This document shows, piece after piece, positions 23,147 to 33,609 of a stretch of DNA of 64,000 nucleotides; position 1 is the stretch's first letter, and every line of letters begins with the position of its first letter. Below the pieces are notes generated by a model. The model was given only the letters and a program-made list of their open reading frames with translations. It searched no databases and was not told where the DNA came from. Made by a program: the position numbers and the translations under genes. This DNA is from Phylloscopus collybita (Eukaryota; Chordata; Aves; Passeriformes; Phylloscopidae), in contig JAJNNQ010000011.1 of NCBI GenBank assembly GCA_027886175.1, positions 1,922,001-1,986,000 on the forward strand, in the 5' to 3' direction.

Positions 23147-24289
23147 CTGTCCAAAGAGTTGACAATGTTGGGGTTCTTCTTGTCCTTCAGGACCAGGATC
23201 TCATTCCCAGCTCTTTCCCTGCTCTGCTCCCTGAGACTCATCTTCTTTCTGGCCCCTGAAAGGACCCTGCAGACCTTGAACTGGGGGAGGCTGTGGCAGG
23301 AGGACACAGCAAACACGGAGCGAGTCTTTCTGGAGCAGCGGAGCCGAGCTGTGCCAAACTGCCTTGGGATGGGCCAGCAGAGCTCAGCAGGTGCCATTCC
23401 CACAGCCCAGGGCTCTGCTCCCTGGGGGCTGCTCACAGGACACACGGCCAGAGACATTTGGCCTTGTAAACCTCTGCAGAAATGGCCCCTCAGCTGTCAG
23501 CCTCAAAGCTCCAACAACATTCTCTGCCCCTGCAGTCTCCTCAAATGGCCCTGGTTTACCATCACTCTGATAATGATGATGATGATCATTATTATTCAAA
23601 CCCATTTTGCAAGCAGGAGGTAATTCTGGTTCTGTAAAAAACAGAGCAAAATAGCCAGGAACCCTTTAGCAATCCTATGGGATTTGGTCCTGATTTCAAA
23701 TGCAACTGCTCCGTTTGGGATTGCACAGCAAAGCAAAGACGCAGGTCCATTGCTGAGATGATCCCTGTCACAGGCTGGGGTCAGGTGGGCACTGACACCA
23801 GACCCAAACACAGCTGCAGGGTTTAGGAGAGAGCTTTGCTCTGCACATCCATCTTCTCACTGCTCTCCCTCTCTCTCTGTGAACAGCTGCAGTGGGACTC
23901 CAACCCCAAAGTGAGCCCAGGCAGGATCTCTCCCTCATCAGCCCTTGAGGTGCCCTTGGAAGGTGAAACTCAGCCCGGAAAAACTGCTGCACAGCGTTCC
24001 TGCCCCAGGCTGGGATGGAGGTGAATCGGGCCTCAGCCTCCCCCGGCTGATGCATCCCCAGTGTCAGACACGAAGGCCAAGGCAGCGTGTCCTGCTCTGA
24101 CAGACACCGCTGCCCTCCTCGCCTTCCCCTGGGCACTCCCGCAGGAGCGAGTCTGTCCCAGCCGTGCCCTGCAGGCTGACCCTGCTCTGCCTTCAGAGGA
24201 GCAGCCTGGGCAGGAAAGCTCTGCTGGGCCCCCCGAGCTCCGGCCACAGCTCCCGGCAGAGGGGAAAGCCCTGGAGAGCTGCCGGACGT

Positions 24290-24570
24290 GCCGGCCGTGT
24301 TGGCACTGACCTCTCCTGCAGCGGCCCTGCCGAGTCCTTCAGGAACCGTCCCGAGAGCCCCGGAGACAGAAGAGCAGAGAAGAAAGAAGCGGCGCTTTAG
24401 ACGGGCTCTGCACGGGGCAGAGACTCGCCTCCTTTTCCCTGAACTCCGGCATTTCTCGGGAAGCTGGGCTGAGGAGCGGCCCCGGCGCTGGGCCCGGGCA
24501 GGAGGCCCAGGAACCGCTGCTGCCCGGAACCGCCGGGAGCTCGGGGGGAGCGGGACCTGAGGGCGCTGGG
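24290..24570 (-). promoter_or_regulatory. CpG-rich block, possible PAK3L promoter
   Basis: CpG-dense segment about 1 kb upstream (minus sense) of the first recognisable kinase exon, with a possible first-exon donor GGAGAG|GTCAGT near 24311. Inference only; no transcript evidence. The interval 23256-24289 shows no recognised exon. Confidence 0.35.
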
Positions 24571-24610
24571 AGCTGGGGGGGAGGCCGGGATGGAGCAGGG
24601 ACCCCCCTGC

Positions 24611-25170
24611 AACCCCAGCAGGAGCCCAGGCAGGAGCAGGGGATGCTGAAGAGAGGCCCCGAGCCCGTGGGGAACCCCTGCAGAGCCGTGGAAGTGGCTC
24701 CTGGTGGACCCTGTGAGCCCATGGGGATCCCCGCTGGAGCCGCCTGTTCCTGAGGGACCGTGTCCCGTGAGAGGGGCCCCAGGCTGGAGCAGGACAAGGA
24801 TTCCTGTCTGTGAGGGGGAAGCAGTGACATGACCTGGCTGTGACCCCCATCCTCTCTGCCTCAGGGTGGGGAGGGGGATGGAATGGAGGATAAAGGGAAG
24901 CCGAGGAAGGGGGGAGAGGTGGAGGGAAGATGTTTTCGTGGGAATTATTTTCCTTCTCATTCTCTTGCTCTGATTTGTTTGACAATAAATTCAGTTGATG
25001 TCCCCGAGTCAAGTGTGTTGTGCCCATGACCAGTGACTGAATTCTCCCCACCCTTATTCAGATCCTCGAGCCTTTCCTTATGTGTTCTGTTCCCTGCCCA
25101 GGGTGAGGAGGGCAGTGACAGGTTTTGGCCTCTCTTCAGCATCCCCTGCTCCTGCCTGGGCTCCTGCTGG
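24611..25170. repeat. 44-bp inverted repeat flanking an LTR-like segment
   Basis: 24613-24657 and 25127-25170 are near-perfect reverse complements (GGCCTCTCTTCAGCATCC ... CTCCTGCTGG). The right copy ends exactly where the truncated ITPRIPL1-like copy begins. Confidence 0.85.
24760..25126 (+). mobile_element. LTR-like segment
   Basis: Has an AATAAA at 24984-24989 followed by a GATGTCCCCGAGTCAAGTGTG block and a pyrimidine-rich tail, resembling the R/U5 part of a songbird ERV LTR. No primer-binding site is seen. Confidence 0.4.
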
Positions 25171-25478
25171 TTACCATTGTCATGCACCTGCTCAATGTCG
25201 TGCCCGTGTCACAGTGGCGCAGGAGAGATTTCCTGCCGCGACTGGTGGATATCATCGATACCCTGGGCTTGTGTGTGCGAGCCAAAAGCCTCGACCACTT
25301 CATTGTGGGTAACCAGAGGCTCCCTCGGGACATCCGTTTGCCCCGAGATGTTCAAATGGGTGAGACCTGCAATCTCCTCCAGCACCTGGCGCAGCAATCG
25401 GCCGCCCACAGGCAGGCGATGAGTGAGTACCAGGCTCTGCGACAGTGGTTCCAAAGAATCCTTCTGGCTGAACACTGA
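25171..25478 (+). pseudogene. ITPRIPL1: ITPRIPL1-like, 5'-truncated copy 0
   Basis: Encodes only the last 100 or so residues of the family (from about residue 459 of the full copies) up to the AEH stop, in frame and undamaged. The break is at 25170/25171, at the end of the 44-bp inverted repeat. It carries D499 like copy 2, V468 like copies 1, 4 and 5, and a private Q506. Its 3' flank (25479-27384) matches that of the full units, with AATAAA at 26136-26141, so it is the left remnant of the array. It has no promoter of its own. Confidence 0.92.
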
Positions 25479-27384
25479 ATCAGTGAAGGCCAGGAGTCAC
25501 GGCCAGGAGCACAGAGCTGTGCTTGGGCTGCTCCCACCTGGCAGCAGAGATCCACCTCCCAGCACAAATTTGGTGCTGGAAGGAGAAGAGGATGCGTGCA
25601 AAGGCTCCGGCCAAGGTCCCACAGCCTCTCCTGACACCTCAGCTGGTGGAGGGTCATGGGAGGATTTATTCTACCTCCTTGTATCATTTCATTCTCCAAA
25701 AGAAGGCACCCAGATCTGCATAAGGCCCTGCTCATGGATGAACTCGCCGCTCCTGAAAAAGCACATGAAGAGAGCACACACCACACATGCAGGGCCAAAC
25801 GCCACGTGCAACATGCAGTTGTTCCTGGCCTTTGAGAAGGGCCAAATATTGGAGAATGAAAGAAGCGGGAATGTGGGACAGAAGAAAGAAACTGGGCAAA
25901 AAGGACCAAGAGGATAAATCAGCGCTGCTTGCCCAGGACCAGTCAATGGATGGACTCTCTCCTTGTGTCTCCGGAACAGACACCTTTAGGACAGCATTGG
26001 ACCAGCTCTGTTGGAGCTGCCTTGAAATTTTGTGCATATAAGCATCTAGGTTTTTATTTCATAGATATATATGTCTTGTATATAGAAATCATATACTGTA
26101 GGCTTTATCAGTTATTGTATAGAATAGTAAAATTCAATAAAACAATAAACGAATATAAAAAATATCAAGAGAGGCACAAAGGAACAGGTTTTTTTGATCT
26201 ACCCAGCACTGGGAGGGGACCATTCAAATCCAGGTCTCCAGCATTGAAAATGCCACAGCTTTTCCTGGTGCTAAAAAACTCCCAACAAAACAGAACACAA
26301 ACCCCAAACTCAAGCAACAACGTTTGAATTTTCCGTGACTGATGACTGAGAGCAGCTGCTGGGCAGTGCTGATGGTCTCTTGTCTGCACACTCCTTGTCC
26401 TTGCTCCTTGTCAAAGCCACCTGAGGGTTTCTTCCTGCTCTTGCCTGTGCTGAGACCAAAGTGCCTTGGGGTGCCCAGGGCTGGAAGCAGCAGAGCTGGT
26501 GAAAGTCACCGCACGCCAACGCAGCCTTCCCCTCCAAGGCTCCAAAAGTGTAAGGGCAGAAAGCTGTAGCCTGAGCTGGATTTGGCCAGAGGTCCCCTCT
26601 TCACTGTCACGCCTTGCAGGTTAGCAAAATCCCCACGGACAGTGCTGGGGACATTCCAGCACTGACTTTCACTCCAAACCTTTCCATTTCCTACAAGAAA
26701 TATTCTGATTTTTCCTTTTGCTTGGAATGGGATGGATTCCCTTGGCTGATGAAATGTTTTGGCACAAAGCTTCTCCTCGCACGGAAATGCTTCCAGGCAA
26801 CCTGAAGCTCTTGTGCCCAACTGACAACCCCTTTTGTCCCACTGGATCATGGAAGCACAGTGCAAAAAGCAGCAAGTGGTCCCAGATGGGAGGTTGTATC
26901 TTGGTGGGGGTCATTCTATTAGCCCAGGGAACAAACAAGATGACCAGAGGTAAATTATCTCAGTTGCACCGTATGAGCTTTTGATGGGATCTCGAGGAAA
27001 TATTCCTGCAACAAAAAGGATATCAAGCTTTGGAACAGGCTGCCTGGGGAAAAGGCTGAGTCACCACCCTCAGAAAGGTTGAAAAGTCATGTGCATGTGG
27101 CCTTTGAGGACCTGGCTGATAGTTGCAGTAGGCAGTGTTTAGTTTTGCCCTTGGGCTGTGTGATCTTCAGGGACTTTTTCCACCTCGATGACTCCAAGAT
27201 TGAAGCGCAGCTCAAGCAGTGAGGAATCAAAACTTCCACTCAATGGTCCTTAAGGGCGCCTTCCAACAGGAGATTGCCAGTGGAGGGCAGAAGAAAAGAA
27301 ATGCAAAAGAAAGAGCAGTGGGAGTTCTTTGAAAAAGATTCACTCAAAGACAGCCTTGGGCACTACACCAGGGCTGCTCTGAGT
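25479..27384 (+). repeat. 3' flank of array unit 0
   Basis: Homologous to the 3' half of the full units but more diverged after about 26870, where about 65 bases present in later units (for example 30904-30966) are missing. It contains the CR1-like remnant at about 27025-27215. Confidence 0.85.
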
Positions 27385-27446
27385 GGCTGAGGCAGGGTGG
27401 GGACAAAGGGTGGGGTTGGCCGGATTGTGATGTGCTGTGACAGCTG

Positions 27447-27531
27447 TGACATCACGGGGGACATGTCACAAAGGGGGCAGCTCTAAAAGGCCCCCGCAGG
27501 TAACGCTGGCCCAGGATTGCTTCGGCAAGCA
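27447..27531 (+). promoter_or_regulatory. ITPRIPL1-like promoter and noncoding exon 1, copy 1
   Basis: CRE/AP-1-like TGACATCA at 27447-27454, TATA-like TCTAAAAG at 27482-27489, and a probable exon 1 ending at 27531 with donor GTGAGTGC. Equivalent blocks start at 31546, 39755 and 43866 in copies 2, 4 and 5. Confidence 0.6.
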
Positions 27532-27830
27532 GTGAGTGCGCCCGTGCTGGGGAGGCTGGGCTGGGGACAAGGGCCGGGGCAGAAACGCTGCACCCGGGGC
27601 TGGGTGCTGCCCCTGCATGCAGGGACAGCCCCCCATGGGAGAGCCTTGGGCTCAGCCACAGTGCTGCTGCTGCTGCTGGGGCAGCAGGACAGGCCTTGCT
27701 GCCTGCCAGCTCTCTGGGGCCCTGCCCTCCCTGCCCCCACATCCCTGAGCATCCTGCCCTCCCTCCAGCAAGCAGTAGTTCCCTCCCTCACAGCCCCACT
27801 CAAGGCCTTCTCTCCATCCTCCTGCAGACC

Positions 27831-29510
27831 ATGAATTCCATTGCATTTCTTTTCGTGCTCTTGAGAAGCCTCATCCAGTACCCACAGCCCGTGGGTGATG
27901 TTTGGGATGAGGAAACACGTCTGCGCATGGAAGTGCGTGCAAAGCACCTGGAATGGGAGAGGATTCGGCTGGAGCGGGAGGTGGAGCAGCTCAGCCTGAA
28001 GCAGGTGCAGTTCTGGCAGCTCTCGGCTGTTGCTGTGCTCCTGGCCCTTGTCTTGGTGCTCTGGTTTATTTGGTGTAAAAACAGCCTGAGGAGAGAGGAG
28101 ATGAAAGAAGAAAACAAGGGTGCAAATGGAGAGGAAATCAGAAATGTGGCTGCAAATGGAGGAGAAGATGTCGGAAAGGAACAAGACGATGCAAATTGGG
28201 TAAAAGACAACAATGATCATGGCAATGCTGCAGCTGAAGAGGGCAACAGTGGAAATAAAGAGGAAGCTGGCGACATTGCTGTTGATGAAGAAGATGATAT
28301 TGAAAAAGAAGTGGTCACTGAGGCTGGAAATGCAGGAAACAACGAGGTGGGAAATGAAGTCCCAGAAGAAGGAAATGACTCCGATGATAACTTTGGAAGA
28401 ATTATAATGGAGCGCATCGAGTGGCCTGTACAGGACCTGCAGAAAGGCTGCAAGTGGACAGCTGCCCTCATGGACAATTATACAACTTACTTTGAACATG
28501 TCTTGTCCAACAGCTTCTACCCAGTCCTGCAACGAGCCATTGGGGTGGGCAGTGCCTTTGAAGGCTGGAGTCCCCGTGAGCAGGATGTTGTCTATCGTGT
28601 GCTCATTCCCATGACTCCTCCCCCAGGCCACAGCTTCCACTTGGAGCTGGACTCTGCAGGGCAGCGGCTGGTGAGGAACTTCCGTGTCCGCGTGCAGCTG
28701 GAGTGCACCTGCAGGAGGCAGCAGCAGGGGCAGAACATGCTGTGCTTCCTGCACCACCCCGAGGAGGAGCTGAGGAGCAATCAGGATCCCAGCCTCCTGG
28801 ACACCCTGTGCACCGACGCCTACCTGGATGTGCACAAAACTGCCCGCTGGTTCTGCCAGCTGGTGAGAGCAATCTGGCCAGCTCTGCCTCAGTCACACAG
28901 CTGGCATTTAACGCTGCTGCCCTCCAGACGCTCCTGCCAATTCAAGGTGACCAATGGCACAGAAAGCTTCAGGATTGAGATGCTGTTTGGGGTGCGGAGA
29001 GATGGCTCCGACATCTTTGTCAGCAGCCAGACTAGAGAGGCCTACACGCCAAGCACAACCTGGCCCGAGACTTATGCGGTGGCAGAGATGGAGTTCTTCA
29101 AGCACATCGCCAGGCAGGCCCCCGCTGACAGTTTGCACCTCAGATGCCTGCAGTTCTTCGCCCGTCTCCAGCTGGGCTTTGGCTTTTCCACCTACACCAT
29201 GAAGACCATCGTCATGCACCTGCTCAATGTCGTGCCCGTGTCACAGTGGCGCAGGAGAGATTTCCTGCCGCGACTGGTGGATATCATCGATACCCTGGGC
29301 TTGTGTGTGCGAGCCAAAAGCCTCAACCACTTCATTGTGGGTAACCGGAGGCTCCCTCGGGACATCCGTTTGCCCCGAGATGTTCAAATGGGTGAGACCT
29401 GCAATCTCCTCCAGCACCTGGCGCAGCAATCGGCCGCCCACAGGCAGGCGATGAGTGAGTACCAGGCTCTGCGACAGTGGTTCCAAAGAATCCTTCTGGC
29501 TGAACACTGA
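27831..29510 (+). CDS. ITPRIPL1: ITPRIPL1-like protein, copy 1
   Basis: 559 residues from the ATG at 27831. This start is chosen because it follows a CTGCAG|ACC acceptor and opens a signal-like hydrophobic N-terminus; the frame's 45 earlier codons are intronic. Order: hydrophobic 2-14, heptad-rich charged segment about 27-62, membrane helix about 64-81, acidic Asn/Glu/Asp-rich linker about 88-190, then a Mab-21-like region about 190-559 with GVGSAFEGW at 238-246 and a PPPGHSF motif. This is the layout of ITPRIP family single-pass membrane proteins. The mammalian ITPRIPL1 protein is reported to engage CD3 epsilon; whether these bird copies do is unknown. Copy 1 differs from the rest at W81, E93, N139, D185, S228 and R367. 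Poly(A) signals are at 30169-30174 and 30177-30182. Confidence 0.93.
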   Translation: MNSIAFLFVLLRSLIQYPQPVGDVWDEETRLRMEVRAKHLEWERIRLEREVEQLSLKQVQFWQLSAVAVLLALVLVLWFIWCKNSLRREEMKEENKGANGEEIRNVAANGGEDVGKEQDDANWVKDNNDHGNAAAEEGNSGNKEEAGDIAVDEEDDIEKEVVTEAGNAGNNEVGNEVPEEGNDSDDNFGRIIMERIEWPVQDLQKGCKWTAALMDNYTTYFEHVLSNSFYPVLQRAIGVGSAFEGWSPREQDVVYRVLIPMTPPPGHSFHLELDSAGQRLVRNFRVRVQLECTCRRQQQGQNMLCFLHHPEEELRSNQDPSLLDTLCTDAYLDVHKTARWFCQLVRAIWPALPQSHSWHLTLLPSRRSCQFKVTNGTESFRIEMLFGVRRDGSDIFVSSQTREAYTPSTTWPETYAVAEMEFFKHIARQAPADSLHLRCLQFFARLQLGFGFSTYTMKTIVMHLLNVVPVSQWRRRDFLPRLVDIIDTLGLCVRAKSLNHFIVGNRRLPRDIRLPRDVQMGETCNLLQHLAQQSAAHRQAMSEYQALRQWFQRILLAEH

Positions 29511-31114
29511 ACCAGTGAAGGCCAGGAGTCACGGCCAGGAGCACAGAGCTGTGCTTGGGCTGCTCCCACCTGGCGGCAGAGATCCACCTCCCAGCACAAA
29601 TTCGGTGCTTGAAGGAGAAGAGGATGCGTGCAAAGGCTCCGGCCAAGGTCCCACAGCCTCTCCTGACACCTCAGCTGGTGGAGGGTCATGGGAGGATTTA
29701 TTCTACCTCCTTGTATCATTTCATTCTGCAAAAGAAGGCACCCAGATCTGCATAAGGCCCTGCCCATGGATGAACTCGGCAGCTCCTGAAAAAGCACATG
29801 AAGAGAGCACACGCCACACATGCAGGGCCAAACACCACGTGCAACATGCAGTTGTTCCCAGCGTTTGAGAAGGGCCAAATATTGGAGAATGAAAGTAGCA
29901 GGAATGTGGGACAGAAGAAAGAAACTGGGCAAAAAGGACCAAGAGGATAAATCAGCGCTGCTTGCCCAGGACCAGTCAATGGATGGACTCTCTCCTTGTG
30001 TCTCCGGAACAGACACCTTTAGGACAGCATTGGACCAGCTCTGTTGGAGCTGCCTTGAAATTTTGTGCATATAAGCATCTAGGTTTTTATTTCATAGATA
30101 TATATGTCTTGTATATAGAAATTATATACTGTAGGCTTTATCAATTATTGTATAGAATAGTAAAATTCAATAAAACAATAAACGAATATAAAAAATATCA
30201 AGAGAGGCACAAAGGAACAGGTTTTTTTGATCTACCCAGCACTGGGAGGGGACCATTCAAATCCAGGTCTCCAGCATTGAAAATGCCACAGCTTTTCCTG
30301 GTGCTAAAAAACTCCCAACAAAACAGAACACAAACCCCAAACTCAAGCAATAACGTTTGAATTTTCCGTGACTGATGACTGAGAGCAGCTGCTGGGCAGT
30401 GCTGATGGTCTCTTGTCTGTACACTCCTTGTCCTTGCTCCTTGTCAAAGCCACCTGAGGGTTTCTTCCTGCTCTTGCCTGTGCTGAGACCAAAGAGCCTT
30501 TGGGTGCCCAGGGCTGGAAGCAGCAGAGCTGGTGAAAGTCACCGCACGCCAACGCAGCCTTCCCCTCCAAGGCTCCAAAAGTGTAAGGGCAGAAAGCTGT
30601 AGCCTGAGCTGGATTTGGCCAGAGGTCCCCTCTTCACTGTCACGCCTTGCAGGTTAGCAAAATCCCCACGGACAGTGCTGGGGACATTCCAGCACTGACT
30701 TTCACTCCAAACCTTTCCATTTCCTACAAGAAAAACTCTGATTTTTCTTTCTGCTTGGAATGGGATGGATACCCTTGGCTGATGAAATGTTTTAGCACAA
30801 AACTTGTCCTCACAAGGAAGTACTTCCAGATAACCTGAAACTCGTGCCCACTGACAACCCCTTTTGTCCCACTGGATCATGGAAGCACAGTACAAAAAGC
30901 AGCACCTTTCTCTCCTCTGCAAGGAGCTGGCTTCACAGCCCAACTTCCTGACACCATGCAGATGGTCCCAGAGGGGAGGTTGTAGCTTGGTGGGGGTCAT
31001 TCTATTAGCCCAGGGAACAAACAACATGGCCAGAGGAAAATGACCTCAGGTTGCACCGCATGAGCTTTTGATGGGATCTTGAGGAAATATTCCTGCAAAA
31101 AAAAAAAGATAAGA

Positions 31115-31300
31115 AGCTTGGGAATAGGCTGCCTGGGGAAAAGTCTGAGTCACCACCCTCAGAAAGGTTGAAAAGTCATGGGCATGTGGCGTTTGGGGAC
31201 CTGGCTGATTGGTGCAATAGGCAGTGTTAAGTTTGCCGTTGGGCTGTTTGATCTTCAGAGACTTTTTCCACCTCGCTGACTCCAAGATTGAAGCCCAGCT
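31115..31300 (+). mobile_element. Decayed CR1 3' end in each array unit
   Basis: GGCTGCCTGGGGAAAAG ... TTTGATCTTCAGAGACTTTTTCCACCTC resembles a CR1 3' end without its octamer tail. The same remnant lies at about 27025-27215, 35213-35398, 39324-39509, 43435-43620 and 47535-47705, so the insertion predates the array. Confidence 0.6.
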
Positions 31301-31545
31301 CAGGCAGTGAGGAATCAAAACTTCCACTCAATGACCCTCAAGGGCACCTTCCAATATGGCTACCAACAGGAGATTGCCAGTGGGGGGCAGATGAAAAGAA
31401 ATGCCAAAAAAGAAGAGTGGGAGTTCTTTGAAGAAGATTCACTCAAAGGCAGCCTTGGGCACTACACCAGGGCTGCTCTGAGTGGCTGAGGCAGGGTGGG
31501 GACAAAGGGTGGGGTTGGCCGGATTGTGATGTGCTGTGACAGCTG

Positions 31546-31630
31546 TGACATCACGGGGGACATGTCACAAAGGGGGCAGCTCTAAAAGGCCCCCGCAGGT
31601 AACGCTGGCCCAGGATTGCTTCGGCAAGCG
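31546..31630 (+). promoter_or_regulatory. ITPRIPL1-like promoter, copy 2
   Basis: Same block as copy 1; TATA-like TCTAAAAG at 31581-31588. Confidence 0.6.
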
Positions 31631-31929
31631 GTGAGTGCGCCCGTGCTGGGGAGGCTGGGCTGGGGACAAGGGCCGGGGCAGAAACGCTGCACCCGGGGCT
31701 GGGTGCTGCCCCTGCATGCAGGGATAGCCCCCCATGGGAGAGCCTTGGGCTCAGCCACAGTGCTGCTGCTGCTGCTGGGGCAGCAGGACAGGCCTTGCTG
31801 CCTGCCAGCTCTCTGGGGCCCTGCCCTCCCTGCCCCCACATCCCTGAGCATCCTGCCCTCCCTCCAGCAAGCAGTAGTTCCCTCCCTCACAGCCCCACTC
31901 AAGGCCTTCTCTCCATCCTCCTGCAGACC

Positions 31930-33609
31930 ATGAATTCCATTGCATTTCTTTTCGTGCTCTTGAGAAGCCTCATCCAGTACCCACAGCCCGTGGGTGATGT
32001 TTGGGATGAGGAAACACGTCTGCGCATGGAAGTGCGTGCAAAGCACCTGGAATGGGAGAGGATTCGGCTGGAGCGGGAGGTGGAGCAGCTCAGCCTGAAG
32101 CAGGTGCAGTTCTGGCAGCTCTCGGCTGTTGCTGTGCTCCTGGCCCTTGTCTTGGTGCTCTGGTTTATTGGGTGCAAAAACAGCCTGAGGAGAGAGGAAA
32201 TGAAAGGAGAAAACAAGGGTGCAAATGGAGAGGAAATCAGAAATGTGGCTGCAAATGGAGGAGAAGATGTCGGAAAGGAACAAGACGATGCAAATTGGGT
32301 AAAAGACAACAATGATCATGGCAATGCTGCAGCTGAAGAGGGTGACAGTGGAAATAAAGAGGAAGCTGGCGACATTGCTGTTGATGAAGAAGATGATATT
32401 GAAAAAGAAGTGGTCACTGAGGCTGGAAATGCAGGAAACAACGAGGTGGGAAATGAAGTCCCAGAAGAAGGAAATGACTCCAATGATAACTTTGGAAGAA
32501 TTATAATGGAGCGCATCGAGTGGCCTGTACAGGACCTGCAGAAAGGCTGCAAGTGGACAGCTGCCCTCATGGACAATTATACAACTTACTTTGAACATGT
32601 CTTGTCCAACACCTTCTACCCAGTCCTGCAACGAGCCATTGGGGTGGGCAGTGCCTTTGAAGGCTGGAGTCCCCGTGAGCAGGATGTTGTCTATCGTGTG
32701 CTCATCCCCATGACTCCTCCCCCAGGCCACAGCTTCCACCTGGAGCTGGACTCTGCAGGGCAGCGGCTGGTGAGGAACTTCCGTGTCCGCGTGCAGCTGG
32801 AGTGCACCTGCAGGAGGCAGCAGCAGGGGCAGAACATGCTGTGCTTCCTGCACCACCCCGAGGAGGAGCTGAGGAGCAATCAGGATCCCAGCCTCCTGGA
32901 CACCCTGTGCACCGACGCCTACCTGGATGTGCACAAAACTGCCCGCTGGTTCTGCCAGCTGGTGAGAGCAATCTGGCCAGCTCTGCCTCAGTCACACAGC
33001 TGGCATTTAACGCTGCTGCCCTCCAGACACTCCTGCCAATTCAAGGTGACCAATGGCACAGAAAGCTTCAGGATCGAGATGCTGTTTGGGGTGCGGAGAG
33101 ATGGCTCCGACATCTTTGTCAGCAGCCAGACTAGAGAGGCCTACACGCCAAGCACAACCTGGCCCGAGACTTATGCGGTGGCAGAGATGGAGTTCTTCAA
33201 GCACATCGCCAGGCAGGCCCCCGCTGACAGTTTGCACCTCAGATGCCTGCAGTTCTTCACCCGTCTCCAGCTGGGCTTTGGCTTTTCCACCTACACCATG
33301 AAGACCATCGTCATGCACCTGCTCAATGTCCTGCCCGTGTCACAGTGGCGCAGGAGAGATTTCCTGCCGCGACTGGTGGATATCATCGATACCCTGGGCT
33401 TGTGTGTGCGAGCCAAAAGCCTCGACCACTTCATTGTGGGTAACCGGAGGCTCCCTCGGGACATCCGTTTGCCCCGAGATGTTCAAATGGGTGAGACCTG
33501 CAATCTCCTCCAGCACCTGGCGCAGCAATCGGCCGCCCACAGGCAGGCGATGAGTGAGTACCAGGCTCTGCGACAGTGGTTCCAAAGAATCCTTCTGGCT
33601 GAACACTGA
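31930..33609 (+). CDS. ITPRIPL1: ITPRIPL1-like protein, copy 2
   Basis: 559 residues, intact, with the same acceptor and start context as copy 1 and the same order of signal-like segment, charged helix, membrane helix, acidic linker and Mab-21-like region. It has G81, G93, D139, N185, T228 and H367, shared with copies 3-5. At three variable C-terminal sites it reads T444, L468, D499, a combination found in no other copy. Poly(A) signal AATAAA at 34268-34273. Near-identity to copies 3-5 implies recent duplication or conversion. Confidence 0.93.
   Translation: MNSIAFLFVLLRSLIQYPQPVGDVWDEETRLRMEVRAKHLEWERIRLEREVEQLSLKQVQFWQLSAVAVLLALVLVLWFIGCKNSLRREEMKGENKGANGEEIRNVAANGGEDVGKEQDDANWVKDNNDHGNAAAEEGDSGNKEEAGDIAVDEEDDIEKEVVTEAGNAGNNEVGNEVPEEGNDSNDNFGRIIMERIEWPVQDLQKGCKWTAALMDNYTTYFEHVLSNTFYPVLQRAIGVGSAFEGWSPREQDVVYRVLIPMTPPPGHSFHLELDSAGQRLVRNFRVRVQLECTCRRQQQGQNMLCFLHHPEEELRSNQDPSLLDTLCTDAYLDVHKTARWFCQLVRAIWPALPQSHSWHLTLLPSRHSCQFKVTNGTESFRIEMLFGVRRDGSDIFVSSQTREAYTPSTTWPETYAVAEMEFFKHIARQAPADSLHLRCLQFFTRLQLGFGFSTYTMKTIVMHLLNVLPVSQWRRRDFLPRLVDIIDTLGLCVRAKSLDHFIVGNRRLPRDIRLPRDVQMGETCNLLQHLAQQSAAHRQAMSEYQALRQWFQRILLAEH

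Larger units (their letters stand above)
19584..23255 (-). pseudogene. PAK3L: PAK3-like serine/threonine kinase, kinase-domain exons only
   Basis: Six minus-strand exons encode parts of a p21-activated kinase catalytic domain. About 23255-23147: N-lobe, NEILVLKDKKNPNIVNSLD. 22396-22279: hinge, LWLVMEHMDGGTL. 21890-21791: catalytic loop [11 protein letters not shown]. 21384-21188: DFG, then WMAPEVV. 20279-20145: C-lobe. 19673-19584: C-terminus AKPLSSLTPLITAAK. Faults: the second exon's donor reads GGGAGG instead of GTGAGG (change at 22277), and the 20279-20145 exon needs two compensating frameshifts to read as PAK. The usual p21-binding exons are absent. HRD, DFG and APE motifs are kept. PAK3L is a known songbird-expanded family; this copy looks disabled. 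Confidence 0.85.

Noticed and set aside
23768..25051. 427-codon minus-strand frame
   Set aside because: It spans a CpG block and LTR-like DNA and shows no kinase or other domain; not a credible PAK3L 5' exon.
27696..27830. 45 extra codons in frame before the ITPRIPL1-like ATG
   Set aside because: They end in a pyrimidine tract and CTGCAG acceptor, so they are intron; the ATG after the acceptor opens the expected hydrophobic N-terminus.
27483..28835. 450-codon minus-strand frame opposite each ITPRIPL1-like gene (also at 31582, 35560, 39791, 43902)
   Set aside because: It mirrors the real coding exon and promoter. The copies are too similar for its conservation to count as independent evidence, and no domain is visible.
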